A stretch of 64,000 nucleotides of DNA. Origin: Brevibacillus laterosporus (GTDB taxonomy: Bacteria > Bacillota > Bacilli > Brevibacillales > Brevibacillaceae). Positions 39,801-49,900 of this stretch are shown one piece after another. The first letter of the stretch is position 1. Each line of letters begins with the position of its first letter. Where the stretch lies: contig CP033464.1 in assembly GCA_007833815.1 (NCBI GenBank), positions 4,024,001-4,088,000 of the forward strand. Direction: 5' to 3'. Both the position numbers and the translations under genes were made by a program. The notes beneath the pieces were generated by a model, which was given only the letters and a program-made list of their open reading frames with translations, had not been told where the DNA came from and did no database searches.

Positions 39801-42800
39801 CAATGCTCCCTATAACTGCATCAATAATTTTTTCGACGTCATGGTCACTATGAGCAGTAGACAAAAAGCAATTTCTTCCTTCCCAGGTGTAAATTCCACG
39901 TTGTAGCAAATGATAGAATAAGATTTCCTGAGCACCTTTCAATACAAAACGGAACAAAGATCCGAAATGAACCATTCGAATGGAAATATTCTGCTCCTTG
40001 AAGTAAGCATTTAAGATCTGGCACATCCGAGCTGTTCGTTGATTTACCTCTTCTTGTAAGCTACTGCCATGTTGTTTTAAGTGCTCCAAAGTCACTTTGG
40101 CGGCTACCATGGTAAGGGGATGATGACAAAAGGTTCCCGCAACAAAAGTACGTTTCTCCGCATTTGGCGGATAAGACTGATCACCATATTGCCAGTATCC
40201 TCCATCAATACAATCTAGGAAGGCAGTTTTACCCGCAACAACACCGATCGGCATGCCACCGCCAACAATTTTTCCATAGGTAACTATGTCCGCTTGAATA
40301 CCAAACCACGCTTGCGCACCTCCTGGATGGATACGGAATCCAGTAATCACTTCATCAAAGATAAGCGCAGTGCCAAGCTCAGTTGTAAGCGAACGTAGAG
40401 CGTGTAAAAACTCTTTTGGTTGTAAATCTGGCTCACGACTTTGAACTGGCTCAACCAATACAGCCGCCAAATCATGAGCATTTTCCCGAATGATTTGCAA
40501 TGACTTCTCACTACCGTATTCAAGAACAAGCACATCTTCGGTCATGCTTGAAGGAACTCCTGGAGCCATTGGATTGGAGCTTCCATCTCCTCTAGTCGTA
40601 TTAGAGCGGGCTAAAATACCGTCAAAGCTGCCATGGTAAGAACCCGCAAAAATTGCAATTTTTGAACGGCCAGTAAAGGCACGCGCTACCCGTACAGCGA
40701 CCATAACTGCTTCCGTGCCTGAGTTATAGAAAGCAACCCTGTCAACTCCTGCAACATCAGCAATTAATTGAGCCACTTCCCCACTCAAGCGTGACATAGG
40801 CCCAACTGGGAAACCACGCTTCAACTCTTCATTAATCGCTTCTGTAATAAAATCAGGATTATGTCCAAGTAGGTTAACCCCAAATCCCATGCATATGTCT
40901 ATATATTCGTTTCCATCTATATCCCAGAGTCTAGAGCCCATAGCTCGATCGCTGACTATAGGGTAAATCATCTCTTTCCATGTGGAACGGAATCCCGCCA
41001 CATTTCGGTTGTTTGCAAGTACATTTCGATACGTTTGCGCCATCAACTTAGAAGAACGAGTTCTGTCAGAATATCTATTCATAAAATCATTTACATAGTT
41101 CTGTTCTTGCACTGTTACGTTATTCGGTGACTCGATAGCAACCTTTTGATAAGGAATGAACACGTCTCTTTTATTTTCTACTTTTTCTATCTGTCTAGAA
41201 GTGGTGGAGGTTTCTTTTACAACTACAGGTGCTGGTGATGGTGTTTGTGAATTGCTTTCATTCGTTTTCACGTAAGACTGTGGTAAGGTCGCCATCTGAG
41301 CTTCTGGTTGTAGGAACCGCAGGACATCGAGTTGTTTCGCCATTATTTCTAATTGTTGACTCATCAGTTGTTCAAACCCCGCAGAAAGGGTATTTCCAGT
41401 ACTGGAAAGAGTTTGTTTTTGGTCAACAGAAGGCATTATTTGTGTATATGCAATACTGTTTTCTTGCATATTCTCTTGAGGCGAGTATATTGGCGTTGCA
41501 GGCAAAGCCGCCTGCTCCATATTTGTTAGTACAGATTCATCTGGTAACATTTGCGCTATATAATTTGCTACATTGTATGTGTTATTTAATTCTTCAAAAA
41601 ACATATTAAACGAAATTTGAACACCATATGTATCTTTGATTTGGTTGTTCAATTGAATAAATAGAATCGAGTCAAATCCTAGATCATAAAAATTAGCTTG
41701 CACATCAAATTCCTGTTCATCTATTCCTGCTTGCACGCATACCATACGTTTCAAGGTTTGTAAGATTTTTTCCAATCGTGTCGCATCGGAATGACTACTT
41801 TTTTCTTCTGAGTTGCTTGTCTGTGCGTTCACAATGCTTTCCTCCCTTTTTTTAACAACCGGTGTACGGGATTCAATCCAATGTCGCTTGCGGTCAAAAG
41901 CATATACGGGTACGCTGATACGCTTTCGATTCTCTCTACTATAGATGACATCCCATTCGATAAAAGCTCCCCTTACATAGGCGCGGCATAAATTGGATAA
42001 AGCTTCGGCATTTGTTCGTTCTGTTTCTATGTATATCTCGGCTACTGCTTTTGCTTCCTTCGAGAATCCTTCGATGTCACTTTCGCTAACGTTTCCCCTA
42101 AGAAGGTCTCTCTGTTTTTCTGGCACAATCTTATGTGTCCCATGAAACGAGCTTGTACTCAAATTCAGCATCGACTCTTTCGAATCAACCGTCGCTAGTT
42201 CAATAGACGCTTGTTCTAGCTGTTCGATTAGCTCTTGCTTGTTGCAAAATGTTATGGCAAGACGATGGGTATAGTGTGATCGCCCTCTATTAGCTGTATA
42301 ACAAATATCGGATAGCGTCTCCTCCGATTTATCAGACAAAAAACTTACATAACTCTGTACAAGCGCTTGAAGAGAGACCGAATTTTTGGCAGAAAGCGCT
42401 AAAACGTCAACCCGCTGTAATGAAAAATCAGCTACCTCATCCTCCTGTATCGGGGCTTCTTCTAAGATCATGTGGCAGTTCGTTCCACTTAATCCAAATG
42501 AGCTGACACCGCATCTCAGAGGACTTTCATCTGCTTCCCATGTACGCAAAGCCGTATTTACATATACAGGAGAATCTTCAAATGTAATTTGGCGATTAGG
42601 CATCTCAAAATGAAGAGTTGGAGGCAGTTTTTTGTGTTTTAAAGCTAGAACCGCCTTGATAATTCCTGCAATTCCGGCCGCTGTCCCAAGATGGCCAATA
42701 TTTGACTTAACAGATCCGATTGCGCAAAACTGGCGGCGATCCGTGAACGTACGGAATGCTTTTTTAATCGCCTCTACTTCAATAGGATCACCTAGTGACG

Positions 42801-43806
42801 TCCCCGTACCATGCGCTTCTATATAGGAAATGGTTTCGGGTTCAATTCCAGCATCTTGCCAAGCGGCAAGGATTACGTCTTTTTGCGCCATCACATTGGG
42901 CGCAGTCAGACCGTTTGACGTACCATCATGATTAAGCGCACTCCCTTTAATCACTGCATAGATATGGTCACGATCATGGAGAGCTTGATGCAATGGTTTC
43001 AAAATGAGAGCGGCTACACCTTCACCTACCCCTGTCCCATCCGAATTCCTATCGAATGTGCGAGTACGCCGAGTTGACGATTCAATTCCTAGTTTTAACT
43101 CATTGTCTAGCGGCAGAAAATGAAGACCCACACTTCCCGCAATTGCCATGCTGCACTCCCCATTACGGATCGCTTGGCAAGCGGTATGAATAGCCACCGC
43201 TGATGAAGAGCAAGTTGTATCAATTGTCAGGGATGGCCCATGTAAATCCAATATATACGCTATTCGACTTGCGATAATCGCTGATAGATTTCCTGGTATA
43301 AACAACGGGATCGAATCATGTCCAACTTCCGTAATCAAACCTTTGTAGTCATGTAAAGCATCTCCACTGAATCCCACGTATACTCCAGTTTTGGTACCTT
43401 TACATGTATCACCGCCGTACCCCGCATCTTCAAGAGCATGCCATGCTGTCTCTAGAAACAAGCGCTGATTTGGATTCATGAATGAGGCTTCTTTAGGAGA
43501 AAGACGAAAAAAAGTAGCATCAAATTTGTCGATTTCTTCCAGAAAGGCACCCTCATAATACGTAGCTTCAGCAGAAGAATTGATCGCATGTAAATACGCT
43601 TCAGTATCCCCCCTCCTAGTTTCGGGAAACGGGGTGATACAATCTTCCCCGTTGCAGATGTTATTCCAAAAATCTTCTATATGATCAGCCATTGGGAATT
43701 GACCAGACATACCAATAATTGCAATAGCTTTCTTATCAACATCTTTAATCTCACTTATATTTTCTTTGATTAGACCGTCAAGTTTGAATGAATGAAAATC
43801 GAGCAA
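30898..43806 (-). CDS. Hybrid PKS/NRPS: KS(AT-less) - ACP - aminotransferase - C - A(dead) - PCP - C - C(degenerate) - A(Dab) - PCP - C
   Basis: A 4302-aa megasynthase starting at TTG 43806 with AAGGAG upstream. KS: Cys in DTTCSSS near 197, HGTGT near 330, NIGHLG near 370. No AT follows, only a docking-type linker ending YAFDRKRHW near 640, so malonyl loading must occur in trans. ACP has GFDSI near 714. A class III aminotransferase is at about 900-1340 (PLP Lys in TYGKIVGGGMPIG). No KR is present, so a beta-keto group would become a beta-amine, as in MycA/ItuA-type enzymes. C1 has HHIIADG. The next A domain has lost A3, A5 and the A10 Lys. PCP has LGGQSL. C2 (HHIISDG) is followed directly by C3 with HNLVIDG. 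The final A has pocket D-I-W-E-L-T-A-D-D (Dab type), then PCP, C4 and tail KEIDFNF. Confidence 0.93.
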   Translation of the reverse strand: MLDFHSFKLDGLIKENISEIKDVDKKAIAIIGMSGQFPMADHIEDFWNNICNGEDCITPFPETRRGDTEAYLHAINSSAEATYYEGAFLEEIDKFDATFFRLSPKEASFMNPNQRLFLETAWHALEDAGYGGDTCKGTKTGVYVGFSGDALHDYKGLITEVGHDSIPLFIPGNLSAIIASRIAYILDLHGPSLTIDTTCSSSAVAIHTACQAIRNGECSMAIAGSVGLHFLPLDNELKLGIESSTRRTRTFDRNSDGTGVGEGVAALILKPLHQALHDRDHIYAVIKGSALNHDGTSNGLTAPNVMAQKDVILAAWQDAGIEPETISYIEAHGTGTSLGDPIEVEAIKKAFRTFTDRRQFCAIGSVKSNIGHLGTAAGIAGIIKAVLALKHKKLPPTLHFEMPNRQITFEDSPVYVNTALRTWEADESPLRCGVSSFGLSGTNCHMILEEAPIQEDEVADFSLQRVDVLALSAKNSVSLQALVQSYVSFLSDKSEETLSDICYTANRGRSHYTHRLAITFCNKQELIEQLEQASIELATVDSKESMLNLSTSSFHGTHKIVPEKQRDLLRGNVSESDIEGFSKEAKAVAEIYIETERTNAEALSNLCRAYVRGAFIEWDVIYSRENRKRISVPVYAFDRKRHWIESRTPVVKKREESIVNAQTSNSEEKSSHSDATRLEKILQTLKRMVCVQAGIDEQEFDVQANFYDLGFDSILFIQLNNQIKDTYGVQISFNMFFEELNNTYNVANYIAQMLPDESVLTNMEQAALPATPIYSPQENMQENSIAYTQIMPSVDQKQTLSSTGNTLSAGFEQLMSQQLEIMAKQLDVLRFLQPEAQMATLPQSYVKTNESNSQTPSPAPVVVKETSTTSRQIEKVENKRDVFIPYQKVAIESPNNVTVQEQNYVNDFMNRYSDRTRSSKLMAQTYRNVLANNRNVAGFRSTWKEMIYPIVSDRAMGSRLWDIDGNEYIDICMGFGVNLLGHNPDFITEAINEELKRGFPVGPMSRLSGEVAQLIADVAGVDRVAFYNSGTEAVMVAVRVARAFTGRSKIAIFAGSYHGSFDGILARSNTTRGDGSSNPMAPGVPSSMTEDVLVLEYGSEKSLQIIRENAHDLAAVLVEPVQSREPDLQPKEFLHALRSLTTELGTALIFDEVITGFRIHPGGAQAWFGIQADIVTYGKIVGGGMPIGVVAGKTAFLDCIDGGYWQYGDQSYPPNAEKRTFVAGTFCHHPLTMVAAKVTLEHLKQHGSSLQEEVNQRTARMCQILNAYFKEQNISIRMVHFGSLFRFVLKGAQEILFYHLLQRGIYTWEGRNCFLSTAHSDHDVEKIIDAVIGSIEEMKEAGFFPNTPLLESRSKGVKAELQASLSEEQKQMWFFCQLGEEESRSYNECFTLQLTGQLKIDEIRQALQKLVDRHESLRTTFSVDGEFQRIQPTLEIDVPLVDFREWKGNEAIEQVQIWLDNAGKQVFDLEKGPLFKAYILQLENDVYQLVFIIHHIIADGWSIGILVKELESLYAAAYNGQAINLPEPMQYRQFITWQEQQLSQLPEAISFWTQQSRKPFEVLDFPISKIKPAKRSYLGNRTSLILDADLSYNLREFSKRQRNSLFMTLLAAFQVFLQKVTGQNSMFIGIPSGGQALSGSSHLVGQCVNMLPIHGQIDSDMTFAEVSSLVKKNTLEAYQYQHCSMALIGKLLASQPDSPKLPGITATFNMDRPIDKLQFPECEVEFVPFPKVSTKQDIGLNVIEVGVELQLEFEYNADLSENGVIDGWINGFSSLLEHLVRSPEQSLTTISLPTQLVAPQDRGERSIRASKEKSLVHEQVEKWALEHPDKNAVLCGYGKMTYQSLNEQANQLARWLEKIEIETNEPVIICLPPSAEAIISILAVMKVGYAYSYLHEEIADKLQDAVVLTREATSPVFRANAKQIIDLQERKEELEKIDKSNLHRENIENKCVQIIPGVGGFTHQQLMDYADTISEKFKITNTDCVHVSATEEVGFWEKLWIPTLVSGATLRMSHQGECPIYDTDQTLDTILIHKGNKADERTKQLLVSLQEADHLKLVVLDTGLLLQHHLPLWREVLSGDFSLLRTFSIKHFPMLVTVHDISDVDTTVTPLHKVSLGQPIGFLHPYIVDDRRLPVATGVVGELCLTWEHGDNQITYPTKELARLLPDGDLGYIGKKERWTKRNNYRIHPQEIEAVLELYPDVDSSLVMIGCNSHLDQSEGLNKNREILSAYIFTSVPNQFDIQRLRSFLLTNLPESMRPTNFVRQQEKPLRSDGSIELSALPDPFSSQEHWNSATPPANDMEKKIWSIWSDVLGTEQFGTEDNFFDLGGQSLQASTIAMRVQKEFDCFIPLLHMFLYPTIRELAVNIVNKDGGSVPDFTKVEKQDYYPVSSVQKRLYVLTEQQADNGTSYNLPAGVSIDGILDYTKLREQIKHVISRHESLRTSFHLRDGEIVQRIHDEVDIPLVFTEGTEEQLSSITEEFIRPFVLSQAPLIRLQVVKITEKKHILLLDMHHIISDGLSMNILIKELLHLYQGEQLPELSVTYKDFASWQNKFLSTENVQKQEEYWRNVLAEPLPDLNLPADTTASSVQNDRGYVQSFKIDAETTAALKKISDQCRATLYHTLFAVYEIFLAKCCYAEDILVVTVTSGRTHPLVENMVGMFVNTLPVRLQVTSNKTWLGLIEEMKQQIVGMIENQDYPLEYMVERLEFPMEKVRAGFTYQSADQELPDTLSAGGLTLTPFEVKNSASRTDLSLLIQETNDGLSCLMECNAEIFNETKLDVLSDWFNKLITELLEHPQVEIRKIQMSNGTESSLFNHLALSKADYECVYPLTTTQRDMYYDILLDQNNEQVYLYAFSIDLPAKINKELWKRATENVFNQTPQIHTHLIKDGDTLYQAVRRNSPFSYDEHITSGVESSSSFINKLIDQEINASWNLFEPMLVKFLLASDPDGNHTFGILVHNLVIDGASVKILLERIAASYEALETGKECTTKETESFSRYVPYNLQSFDTGVIQDYWKEKLSAVEQPSTLGVEKRSGLATQRTQIPVELFEQIKSYCEKEQVRLPQFFWGLYGLLVKMYSNQQADFVIRNIINGRSRKHVQTVGNFYQVTPMLFSQQIFKSGMEIGDYFAHLMKMKTDDAKHRDISMLAQKDILGEEENAFYFNYLNFTMVSIQGEMVQLNEHLNYSDRQVNVMVKSLSNSVELAIHYNQKAFPGESFLDCFIHVAKQIINGKKILSELDYLGNQSEMINQYNATERDFDTERSIHHYVEEYALKQPEKVALHYQDCRVTYQELNEWANRLGHLLGKTGLTTEGLVGIYMERSPRMVESILAVWKAGAVYTPIDSEYPLDRVVGILQESKAQVLLTTSDLVSDALREGFAGKIIILDQLTDDLMQESIENLHLSIDMNQLSYVIYTSGSTGKPKGAMVEHIGMMNHIFAKVHGAKITRESVVAQNSSHCFDISVWQFFVALVCGGTTVIYPNDLIVDTKHFIEKVNHYGVTVLEVVPSYLSVMLDLLEREFQAFNSLEYLLVTGETLKQNVVEKWFRLYPSIPVINAYGPTEASDDITHYLMDSIPDIAIIPIGQPLQNFNIYIVNEHLQQCPIGVKGEIIVSGIGVGRGYLYDPERTQASFMDDPFTVEKGRRLYKTGDLGRWLPGGIIEFFGRKDHQVKIRGFRIELGEIESKLVQIPSINEAIVTDHVDEFGNKYLCGYMVCKSQIDIAEVKASLAEVLPAYMIPSYLIQLDQMPVNTNGKVDRKALPVPVLESTRELIEAENVTEIKLVQIWESVLGMKSVSVTDHFFENGGHSLKAIMLLSRIHKVFNVDMSLRQIFEMPTIREQATYLRNAEKSMHLSIQPAPKQDCYPLSDGQKRLFLQHQLNIESTSYNMPGVMLMEGELDKVRLENVLQEIVNRHESLRTSFDLVDGEPMQIIQEAPQLPFTHMKVAEQDIDEQIRLFVRPFDLSQSPLLRVTLAELSDKRHLLLVDLHHIISDGVSMGVLIRDIMDLYQGKELAPLPIQYKDFSHWQTQAGKRILETQGEYWKNIFANEVPVLTLPTDLDRPAVKRYEGERIRFGIDPVISQGVQKISKESGTTTFMVLMATYQILLAKYANQEDVVTGTAVAGRSHSDLENVMGMFINILPIRTQPHSGKTFVQFLYEVKQQILQAFEYQQFPMEQLPEMLKLSRDLSRNPLFDTMFTMQNMEIPELALEGIRFAPYPYAPKVAKFDLTLEAKEQENQLYFELEYAVSLFKRETAERIIRDYQHILQAVVLDDQVKLRDIILEKPFHKVRKSIQKEIDFNF

Positions 43807-43842
43807 CGGTGTCTCACTCCTTTTTCAGGTTACAAAGACTGC

Positions 43843-43887
43843 TGCCTGATCCCTAAAGCATGAAATAAATCGATAAGGCATCAGGCA
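43843..43887. other. Intercistronic hairpin between two megasynthase genes
   Basis: TGCCTGAT / ATCAGGCA stem, extended by CC/GG, in the 108-bp gap. The T-run lies on the plus-strand side (TTTTTT at 43895-43900), so on the transcribed minus strand it is not a textbook terminator. Confidence 0.45.
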
Positions 43888-43914
43888 ACAATCGTTTTTT
43901 GTGTATACGGAGCT

Positions 43915-46900
43915 TTACGAAGTTTGATAGTTTTCTATTATCATCGTCAGAAGTTTCATATACGCATTGAACAGCTCTTTCATCTTTTCGCTTCGAAGTC
44001 GTTGAGGCTGATAATCGAGACGGAGGTATATATTTTGGCTACCTCGGTCAATTTCAAGCAGGATATCAAAAATGTCATTCATCTCACTGCGCTTTGTTGC
44101 AAGTCCTTTTCGATAAAGTAACGGTGTAACGGTAAATGGTTCTTTGGACATTACTAAACCAGAAAGCTCATCTACCCTATATATCTTCGTATCATCTATC
44201 GCTTTCTGTTTTTGATGGACAAAGCGGAACAACTCTGGGAAGTTAGACATCGAGCTTACATCTGCGTCTAGTGACACAAATTGATTCGAGTTTTGCATCA
44301 GTAGCTGGATTGCCATCTGCTTAGTTCCACTAATTTGGGAAAGTAAGAATACATAAGCAGCGACAAAGATATCTTCTATGGTCACATGTTCTGCTTCCGC
44401 CATCTGCTGTAACTTAATCACAGCAGCCGCTTTTAGTTCTGCTTCAAACAAGGAACCCGACTGAATCTGATTACTGGTAAAGTAATCTCGGTCCAGCGAA
44501 ATGCTTGGTAAAGTAAGTGCCTGCGATTGCTCTATATCACCATGCAAAATATGGGATATTTTACCAATTGATGGGTAGGTAAACATATCAGTCACAGTCA
44601 CACGATTTGGATATTTTTCATCAACAAGACTGTGCATTCGTACAAGTAACAAAGAATTTCCACCAAGGTCAAAGAAGTTATCATGAATACCAAAGCCTGT
44701 AACGCCAAGTAATTCTTCCCAAATGGAAAGCAACACTTCTTCTACCTCATTGGATGCCGCAACAAATGCAGTGCCTGTAGCGAGTTTCGTCGTTGTCTTT
44801 TCAAGAGATTTACGATCGGCCTTACCACTTGGAGTAAGTGGCATCTTATCTATTTGTACAAAATGCGCTGGCACCATATACTCTGGAAGTGCTTCTTTAA
44901 CAAAATCACGCAGAGGTGCAGCCGAAAGTTGGGTTTGAGAGACAATGTAGGCAATCAATGTTTTATTGCCAAACGTATCTTCGCTAATGAGAACGACCGC
45001 TTCAGTGATCTCTTCGTGGCTCTGCAAGCGTTCCTCAATCTCTCCTAATTCAATGCGATAACCCCTAATTTTCACCTGATGATCAGATCGCCCCAAATAT
45101 TCAAGGGTACCATCCTCACGCCATCTTGCTAAATCACCTGTGCAATACATTCGAGCCGAGTTGTCTTCTACATCAAACGGGTCGGGTACAAACTTTTCAA
45201 AAGTCAGGTCAGGTCGATATAAATACCCTCTTGCTACTCCATCTCCTGCAATACACAGTTCCCCTTGTACCCCAATAGGTACCACATTTTTTTCTTTATC
45301 TACAATGTAGATACTGGTGTTACCGATTGGCTGACCAATGGTTACTGTTTCTTTTCCGGTTAAATCTGCAATCGTGGAGTATACAGTCGTCTCAGTAGGT
45401 CCATACAAATTAAATAGCTTGGCATGCGTGATGGATTGCAGTCCTTTTAATTGAACTGTTGAAAAAGCTTCTCCACCAATCATAATGACTTCAAGCAGAC
45501 TTAAACTGTTATGACATCCCTCGTCGTTCATCAGCAATTGAAGCCGTGATGGAGTGACTTGTATCATGCTCGTCTCGTTGTTAATAATTAACTCGCTCAA
45601 ACGTCTCGGATCGCGCTGTTCACTTTCCGTAGCGATAATCACAGTGACTCCTTTAACGAGAGGTACAAAGGTTTCCAGCACGAGAACATCAAAGCTAATA
45701 TTAGTAACAGAAACAAGACGTTTTCCCTCTTGATAAGGAATGACTTTTACAGCAGCTTCAATAAAATTATGCACACCACGATGCTCGATCATTACGCCTT
45801 TCGGTTTTCCCGTTGAGCCAGAAGTAAAGCAAACGTAGCTAAGTGAATTAGCAGGTACTGGTGTATTAATTTCATCTGTAGGGTGTCCAGTTATGATGGA
45901 CACACCATGTTGATTCTTGTGTCTAGTAGCTACATCTTGTTTTGCCAAAGCATCCTCTCGAAAACACTCTTTATCAACGTTAAATAAGGCGTCGTAACGG
46001 TACCGGGTCAACTCGTTTTCGATGCTGTGTTCTTTTTTAGAAAAAGCAACATGAGTGACCTCAGCATTCTCCTCTAGCCAATCTTCTAGGAATGAACGAG
46101 AGATAAACAGTTCAGATGTAAACTCTGTTTTGGTACGATATTTTTCATCGACCTGTGCTCTCTTAAAATCGGTTAATGACTGGATCATCTCTTCTTTCAA
46201 CGTCAAATCCATAATGTCACCAATAAACAGGATTCCATTTTTTCCTAACATCTCTAATGCCCTCGCTAGCACAAAGCGTAAATAGTTATAATTAGGGAAA
46301 TATTGGATAACACTATTCAAAATCACAACATCAAAGTCCCGCTCTTTCAATTGATTAATCTGATGAGCAGCCAAAGTAGCAAGTTTAATGTTAGAAACAC
46401 CTTCGCGTTCCATTTTTTGTCGATTTTTTTCGATGATGACACTAGATAAATCCGTACCATAATAAGAACCAACATATGGAGCCAACTCGAACATAGTTAA
46501 GCCAGATGAACACCCAATCTCCAATACCCTCGTTCGGGAATTTAGATGAGGCTTTAGCTTATGCAGTACGTTTTTGCTGTACTCGCTCATTTCTACTTGA
46601 GAGAATGGTTGTCCAGTAAAACTGCTGACCCATCCACCAATAGCGATCTCATCTTTACCAACTGAACCGATATGATTCCACAATTTCTGGTCAATCAACT
46701 CGTTCGTTTGGCTAGATTCAATGGCATTGATCTCATCGTTGTCAAGGCAAACAAAGGTAGTAAAAGTCGGGCATTCCCATTGCAACGCATTAAGCTGATG
46801 GACAAAACGGGTCGTTGATAGCACAACACTTATTTTTGCTTCATTAACGATTACCTTTATCCGTTCATCAGGTAACACTGGATCAATTGGAACATAGGCA

Positions 46901-49900
46901 GCCCCTGCCTTAAGAATTCCAAGCATAGCGATCAGCATTAATTCAGATCGTTCAATAAGGATTCCAATTAATTGATTAGGTTTTACCTGATGATGTTCGA
47001 GTAAATAATGCGCAATTTGGTTGGCCTGAGCATCTACTTCTTGATAAGTTAGTGATCGTTCCTCACAAATCACTGCGATTTGATTTGGTGATAACTTTAC
47101 ACGATCAGCAAATAATTGATGAATGGTCTTATCCCGATCATAGGACATTGCTGTATGGTTAAATTCCACTAAAAGCTGATTTTTTTCTTCCGGCAATAGA
47201 AAATCCACTCTGCCAAAGGTCAAATCAGGGTTCTTCGTGACGATTTTCAATAGATTAATGAAATGTTTTAATAGCTGTTCTCCCGTCTTTTTGTAGAATA
47301 AATCCTTGCAGTATTCTAAACGGAAATGATATCGTCCTTCCTTTTCTTTTGCTTCGAGAGTCAAATCGAACTTTGATGTTTTTGTTGGAAATACAGATTG
47401 GCTAATCCTTGCATCATCTAAAGTTAGTTCTTTACTTTCCATATTTTGCAGGATAAGCATGGTATCAAACAGCGGATTTCTTTCTACATTGCGCTCCACA
47501 TCCAGCTTTTGCACCAATTCTTCAAATGGATACTCCTGATGCTCAATAGCCAATAATACGTTTTGTTTCACTCTAGCAAGGAAAGAACGGAAACTCTCCT
47601 GTTGTTCCACGCGATTACGGAACGGCAATGTATTTACAAACATTCCCATTATATTTTGTAAATCAGCATGTGTCCGCCCTGCAATAGGAGAACCAATTAC
47701 TTGATCATCTTGTCCTGAATATTTAGCCAACAAAACATGATATGTCGCAAGAAGCACCATAAAAGGAGTTACGTTATTTTCCAATGCAAATCGATTGATG
47801 ACAGTAGTCTCTTCTTTATCCAATTCCATCAGCACATGATCCCCAGCGAAGCTTTTAGATGGAGGACGGGTAAAGTCAGTAGGCAAATGTAATATTGGAA
47901 TTTCGTCAGCAAATTGCGATAACCAATATTGCTCCTTTTTTTCCCATTCATCTGAAGCAAGACGGGCGTTGTGCCAGACGGTATAATCTTTATACTGGAT
48001 AGACAGATCAGGCAATGTTTCGCCTGCATACAAACTCATAAATTCTTTGATGAACAGCTCTATCGTTGACCCATCAGAAATAATATGATGCATATCAAAC
48101 AAGAGAAGATATTCTTCATTCTCTAGATGTACTAGCTCAACTCTTAATAGCGGAGCTTGTTCCAAATCAAACGGCTGCACAAAAGCGTCGATTAATTGGG
48201 AGATAACGATTGATTGATCCATTCCTACGTCCATACGCTCCAGTATTCGGTTTTCTTGAATGGAGAACTCGACATGCTGATGAATCCGTTGCACTACTTC
48301 GCTATTTACAAAATGAAAAGAGGTTCGTAAAGCCTCGTGCCGATTCAACAATTGGTGAAGTGCCTTTTCCATGCGAGTACGATCTACGTTGCCCTTCAGC
48401 GATAGCATCCCTGGCATGTTATAAGTCGTTAAACCCTCATCCATTTTATTCAGGACAAACAATCGTTTCTGTGCAGAAGAAATCGGATAGTAATCTTGTA
48501 ACGGTGCCTTTTCAATTTTCATATAATCAATTAATGTCTCATCCTCAATCAATGCCGCTAACTCCGCAATTGTAGGTGTGTTAAATACGGCTCGTAGCGG
48601 AAGATGCTTGTGAGAGACTTTTCCTAATGTAGAGATAAATTGAGATGCTTTGAGAGAATGACCACCCAATTCAAAAAAATTATCGTTCATTCCCACTTTT
48701 TCTATCCCTAAGATTTCACACCAGATTTTTTCCATTTTAGCTTCTATTTCTGTACGAGGTGCTACGTATTCCACTCCCGTATGGATGCTGCTACCCTCTG
48801 GGGCAGGCAAAGCCTTACGATCGATCTTTCCGTTTGGTGAATGGGGCATTTTATCCAACTGCACGAAGTAAGACGGGATCATGTAGCTAGGCAGTTCACG
48901 AGACAAGCTACTTTTTAGTTCACTCATGGTCAATTGCTTTTCTGCCACAATATACGCGCATAATTGTTTGAGCCCAGCTTGGTCTTCCCGTGCGATTACC
49001 ACGGCTTCCTGCACCGCTTCCATGTTTACTAGCTGTGCTTCTACTTCCCCAAGCTCAATACGATAGCCCCGGATTTTAACTTGATGATCGATTCGACCCA
49101 GACACTCAATGGTGCCATCGGGAAGCCACTTTGCCAAATCTCCTGTTTTATGCATTTTACTTCCTGGCATAAACGGGTTTTCCACAAATTTCTCCGCCGT
49201 TAATTCTGGACGGTTCCAGTAGCCTCTTGCTAGTCCCTCCCCCGCGATACATAGCTCACCTGCTACCCCAATCGGTTGAAGTTGGCTCTGAGCACTTAAA
49301 ATATAGAAATATTTGTTCATAAGGGGCTTGCCGACCGTGATGGGCTCTCTTATCGTTACTTCCGCAACCGATGACCAAACCGTTGTTTCAGTCGGACCGT
49401 ACATATTGTATAAACGTGCCTGAGTGTGCTCACGTAACGTATTGAGCAAAAAAGCAGGAGGAGCTTCTCCACCGAGCATAATCTCTCTTACTCCCTGTAA
49501 ACATTTCACCCGCTCTGTACCATGCATAGATGACAACAGCATCTGCATACGAGGAGGCGTCATTTGAATCATATCGATTTGCTGTTCCCAAATGACATTG
49601 CACAAGGCTTTCGGATCGGCCTGTTGATCCTCACTAGCTAGGACGACCCTTACCCCTTTACTTAACGAAAGGAACGTTTCTACTACGAAGGGATCAAACG
49701 AAATTGTGGTAACGGAAAGGATTGACTTTCCTTGAGCAAAGTCGATCCGATCTGTTATACCATGCACCTGATTGACAACTGCCTGATGAGTAATCATGAC
49801 TCCTTTAGGCTTACCTGTCGATCCTGATGTGTACATGACATAGGCTAAATCAGCTGGACCACTAATCGGCTCAGGGTTGTACGCATCTTTCTGATAGGAA

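Noticed and set aside
41229-41609. 126-codon plus-strand ORF
   Set aside because: Antisense to the linker/ACP region of the 4302-aa megasynthase; no start site or protein features.
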